Assembly: GCA_024364805.1 (NCBI GenBank)
Contig: CM044511.1
Location: 44,439,762 to 44,466,324 of the forward strand
Source: Euprymna scolopes
Lineage: Eukaryota; Mollusca; Cephalopoda; Sepiida; Sepiolidae
Direction of reading: 5' to 3'
Length of the DNA stretch: 26,563 nt
In this document: positions 22,481 to 26,563 of the stretch, piece after piece
How the letters are laid out: every line of letters starts with the position of its first letter
Numbering within the stretch: the first letter of the stretch is position 1
Position numbers and translations under genes: made by a program
The notes under the pieces: generated by a model
Told to the model about the DNA's origin: nothing
Database searches by the model: none
Seen by the model: only the letters and a program-made list of their open reading frames with translations

Positions 22481-22569
22481 GCGCCTATTTTGCCCTTAGT
22501 AGAATAGATTTTTTCGAAGCGCTTGTCGTACTATTCAGTAGTGTAAATTTCCATCGTTTTAAAAGAATT

Positions 22570-23676
22570 ATGTCTTCTCATCAGAATATTTAATACAAGA
22601 TGAAAAGAAAAAACAAATTAATTTGCACAATTTTCTTATTTAAATCGCCGAAAAACTGTTGGAACACATAGCGATATCAACGAAGCGTTTGGCCAAGTAA
22701 CCACTATTGAACGTACAATACGATGGTGGTTAAAGAAATTTTGCGGCTGCGACGTGAGTCTTGAAAATGATGAGCGTAGTGGTCGGCTATTCGATGTTGA
22801 CAACGATCAATTAAGAGCCTTAGTCGGAGCCAATTGACGCACAATTGTTCGAAACCTTGGTTCTGAATAAGACTAACATACGAACGCTTCAACCTTAAGA
22901 GAGACAGAAAAAACAGAAAAAAACTTGATGATGGGGGCTTCGAATTGATCGACAAATAAACATAATGTCGTTATAAATGTCATCTTCCCTTTTTCATGCA
23001 ATAAGAACGACCGGTTTCTCGATCAAGTTCTGACTGATTATTAAACTGTGTTTGTGTTTTTTTACGACAACAGCGATGCTTAGCTCAGTGGTTAAACGCC
23101 ACAGAAACTTCATGACATCTCTTGAATCCAGAGTTACACAACAGAAGTTCGTGCTGACTGTTTAGTAGTTTGCGACTGGTCTCATCAATTAAAGTGTTTT
23201 TATGCAATCTAAACAATTACAGCGTAGAAGGATTGTAAATAAATGAATAAAATCCATCATACACATCAACAAACTTTAGCATTAGTCAACAGAAAATGTC
23301 TTATTTTTGTCTATATTAGTGGCAGGCCTTACGTTGCAAACCCCCCGTGTAGAAGTTGAATGAATTGGGTTACAACATGTTGCCTTATTCGCCATAATCT
23401 CTCGACCTATCACCTATCGACTACTATTTTTCACACATCTCGACAACTTTCCGCGGGAAAAATGCTTCAAAAACATAAGCAATATCAAAACGCTTTTAGC
23501 GACATCATCGCTTCAGAATGTAAGCTTTTTAGGTTACTACCATAAATACACTTTTTTTGCGTTGGCAAAAGTGTGTTTAATTCTGATAGCGCTTATTTCA
23601 ATCAATATTTTTTAGCCGAGATATGTTCATCTTAATTTAAAAGTTAAAAACCGCAAGGACCTTACTGTCAACCTAT
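22570..23676 (+). mobile_element. Mariner DNA transposon, Hsmar1/cecropia-like, copy 2, inactive
   Basis: This is a second worn member of the same mariner family as copy 1, in the opposite orientation. The transposase start region is MKRKNKLICTIFLFKS from the ATG at 22600-22602, and an earlier in-leader ATG lies at 22570. After a frame change come HSDINEAFGQVTTIERTIRW, WLKKFCGCDVSLENDERSGR and LFDVDNDQLRALVGAN (about 22665-22836), the N-terminal DNA-binding part of mariner transposase. Beyond further stops are NKNDRFLDQVLT near 23010, LALVNRKC near 23280, then LDLSPIDYYFFTHLDNF near 23420, which holds the third catalytic aspartate region (DYYFF; family form DYHFF). The 3' end, ccgcaaggaccttactgtca followed by acctata near 23670, matches a mariner inverted repeat. 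A 5' inverted repeat is not visible. Many stops and frameshifts mean it is dead. Confidence 0.88.
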
Positions 23677-25015
23677 AATAGTAAGTTGGAATCAAGAACA
23701 TTCCATGAAAATGCAAAAACTCCATACATGGATTGGAAATAATTCCATACCAAAAAATAAATAATTATACTAAAAAGGACAACTTATGTGTTAGGATAAG
23801 AACGCTTAGCTAGGAAATTTGACACAGAAGCAGTTTTACTAGTAGAAAAATAATGCAGCTCTTCCCAACTTTATTCAAACGGCATCCGATAAACAAACAA
23901 TATAACATATGGTGCGTGTAAATACCACTAAGAACTAGCGCTAATACGAAACTTTAAACCAAATGTCCGGTTAAAATGTGTCGAAGAAAGTTGTAACTTT
24001 TTCCAGATTAATATGCATTTTCAAGTAGTATTTAAAAATGAGAGAAAATGGAGGGCGGTGGAGAACTAATCCCTTTAAACGTCCTACTGTCTTCGATCTA
24101 ATTATGTATGTCATAAATGTTAGCACAAAGAACCACATATCTCATGTTCGGCACCAAATTGCGGCATGTTAAAAATTAGTTCCTTGTAAACAACGAATAT
24201 AAAAACCAAACAAATGAATGCCCAGTGCATCTTTACGAAATGATAACTTAGAATTGGATAGCCGAAACGAACATATCTGAAATTCAGATATCAATAGCAT
24301 CCTATCGAAGTCCTATGTAATATTCACCAATGGCAGTGCTTATAATACTATATTGAAACATACCAGCAACATCTAAGAGTAATTAAAATTTCTCAAGCTC
24401 ATAAAGTGCGAGATTGATTGCTATGAGAGTCATTCCAATATAAGTTTTGTAAGTATGCGAGGAGGATTTTGTTACAATATAACCGGTGGAGGAGAAATTG
24501 TACATACTCCAACATTCTTTCTTGATGGTTTATCATGTTGTGAATATATTACCGTTAAAAATCTTTTGGCGTCAAGGTGATTTCAAGATTTTCTAAGTTA
24601 GTTCAATTTACAGTTCGTAAATCTCTTATATTTTTGCGTCTTTGTTCTAAGAATACGTTATGCGACATATATCATCACCTGATAAAGATGTTTTTTTTCT
24701 GTGAGGGAGGCTATAATGATAACATGAATTCGTTTCATTGTGATTTCTAAATAACAGTAAATTTCATTAGAGGTTTGGTTTTCAAATTATTGCAAAACAA
24801 TTACCACATTTCTCTGAAAAGCCATACTTTAAAACTTAATAGGAAAAAGGAAGTAAAAAAAAAAGTTTGGCATTCTTTGTCGAAAATTTAATGTGTTATA
24901 AATTTTAATTTGGACATATCCGTAATTATTTGTCATATATACCACGCAATATTTCTACTAAGATCTAGTCACGTATTGAGCAGTTACGTAATTACTGTAA
25001 ATAATACATAAAATG
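23677..25015. other. AT-rich stretch without a recognisable gene
   Basis: No open frame of note on either strand and no recognised repeat family. Confidence 0.5.
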
Positions 25016-25090
25016 TTATGTGGATACAGGATATAATTATATATGTGTTGTGTGTACGTGTGTGTTTACATAGGGTTGTGTGTATAAGTT
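25016..25090. repeat. GT-rich simple sequence
   Basis: A short interrupted run of gt dinucleotides (tgtgttgtgtgtacgtgtgtg and similar). It has no other structure. Confidence 0.6.
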
Positions 25091-26538
25091 GTCTAATACG
25101 ATCTCTACAAGCAATTAAACGCGGTATTCTCTTCACAAGAAAATAATATTTTATTTTAGCTGTTAAATAAGTTTACGATTGGGGCCGTTTTTGTTCAGCA
25201 AGTTATGCTTAGTCAATAGCTTATTGCGAAATATCATGAGGAAGAGTGTTGTGGCTAGAACACATTACTGTTTAACACTTATGTTGGATAGGAATACATT
25301 GCAAGTCTCTTAATCAACTATAATACGAGCAATCTTTTCATCGTAGAACTCTCTGAAAATTTAGATAATTAATCAGGATATCATTTTAGATATCAAAATC
25401 TTACAATATCATATTGATCATCTCAACATACGGTGTCGAAGACCTTTAGTAGATAAACAAATGTTATCGTCTATGACATTTGTAACCAGCAAATACCACA
25501 TGAACTACACTATTCTCCCGATATAAACACGTTAAATTTCATGGAAGTTATCTTCTATGTGATTGATTAGACAGCTGTACAGCAGTCTTGCAAATAAGTT
25601 CACAAAATAGTCTGAGAAGAGAGATTTCTCTGTAGTCATAAATCTTTTTTTCTTATTAGAATTCACAGGAAAATGAGCTCTTCTCCCGGAATGATAGCAT
25701 TTTTCCAGTTTATAGCAATCACTCTTATATATATCCGAGCATATGCAATTACGGCCTTAACCTTTGTTACAAGAAACTTATTTTACAGCTTTCTAATCTT
25801 CTCTAATGGTAAAATATTGATAACAAAGTTTCTTGGTGATGATCACTTTATGTGGCAAACCCACCTGTGTAAGTTACTGTCATGACCTTTTCTCAGTGGT
25901 TTCTCAAACGAATTCAAGAATGTACAATCTCCAGACGCCTTTACTCCAGATATTACTTTAAGAGCACTGCAGAATTTTGTCCATGCATAGCTGGTTATGT
26001 CACTATTTCAGAAATGTTCGATTTAACACAGTTTAATTCCACAAGACAACTGATTGTACAGATCACTTGACTAAATTAAAAATATTTTCGACAAGATTAG
26101 TGCCAAACCTCTTATTTTAAACCTCGTTCGATCAAAAGTATATTCAAACTTTCTGTTCGAATTATTTATATAAGTTGAACATCGGTCCCATTTGTGTTCT
26201 GTAAAAGAAAAGAACGCTATTTTTATCCTATAACTTTCCTCGTATTATACACATTACTTGACGGTTGTCCTACAAAAAATGTGTATTACATGCAGCACTA
26301 ACATAGAGGGGCGCAATTCACGAGTAAAATAGAGAAATATTAGTTATCTTAAAATAAAATCTTGCAAGAAGTCACTAAAGTGAGTAAAGTGCATAATTAA
26401 ATATAATGTTAGAAATAAAAATACAAAAATAATTACGAAAATAATAAACAAGAATAATAATTATAAAGGTGACTACAATGCAACATAATAACAATTAATA
26501 GTAAACAATCTGGGTTAAACTATTTTTTTGAAAAATGT
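25091..26538. other. AT-rich stretch without a recognisable gene
   Basis: Two adjacent plus-strand open frames (25673-25885 and 25882-26070, 70 and 62 codons, overlapping by four bases) stand out slightly. Neither has a recognisable motif, and both look like chance frames in AT-rich DNA. No splice-site pattern connects them to a longer gene. Confidence 0.4.
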
Positions 26539-26555
26539 TATATATATATATATAT
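26539..26555. repeat. Short (TA)n run
   Basis: About 17 bases of TA repeat near the right edge of the window. Confidence 0.85.
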
Positions 26556-26563
26556 TAATTTTA

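Noticed and set aside
23070-23100. tRNA A-box-like string (ttagctcagtggttaaacgcc)
   Set aside because: It lies inside mariner copy 2 at the place where the transposase encodes the SAQWL motif, whose codons happen to spell agctcagtggtt. There is no tRNA body or B box.
25673-26070. Two overlapping plus-strand open frames, possible small gene
   Set aside because: No recognisable motif, no supporting splice or promoter pattern, and length within chance for AT-rich DNA.

Overview
This window looks like nuclear DNA from an invertebrate animal. It is AT-rich, has no bacterial-style gene packing, carries many long (TA)n microsatellites, and is filled with decayed transposable elements. The element mix (a Tx1-clade LINE, a CR1/Jockey-group LINE, Hsmar1/cecropia-like mariners, a Ty3/gypsy-type fossil and several families of short tandem repeats) would suit a cephalopod or other lophotrochozoan. 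That assignment is inference. I found no host exon, tRNA, rRNA or CRISPR array that I can support. There is one assembly gap (10983-11836).

Layout. 1-1645: AT-rich non-coding DNA. 1646-7422: a nearly complete but dead Tx1-clade LINE on the minus strand, bracketed by a 22-bp near-identical direct repeat. It has a 3' terminal hairpin and 3' UTR, ORF2 (endonuclease, reverse transcriptase, C-terminal zinc-finger region), ORF1 with a CCHC zinc knuckle, and a 5' UTR. 7567-10200: a composite tandem-repeat block made of three unrelated arrays, with periods near 55, 88 and 77 bp. The 77-bp array sits inside the 88-bp one. 10200-14490: AT-rich DNA with the gap, an ATT/ATC trinucleotide tract and a small degenerate minisatellite. 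14493-14595: compound (TA)n-(GA)n. 14800-16235: a broken CR1/Jockey-group LINE fragment on the minus strand. 16968-18065 (minus) and 22570-23676 (plus): two degenerate copies of one mariner family in inverted orientation. Between them, at about 19960-21400 and perhaps up to 22480, lies an old Ty3/gypsy-type fossil on the minus strand. 23677-26563: AT-rich DNA with nothing recognisable.

No genes here work together as a system. The window records successive insertions, decay and microsatellite growth. I did not find a convincing undescribed biological system. The points most worth a second look are the LINE's flanking repeat with its 3' hairpin, the nested satellite block, and the (TA)n tract that has replaced part of one mariner transposase.
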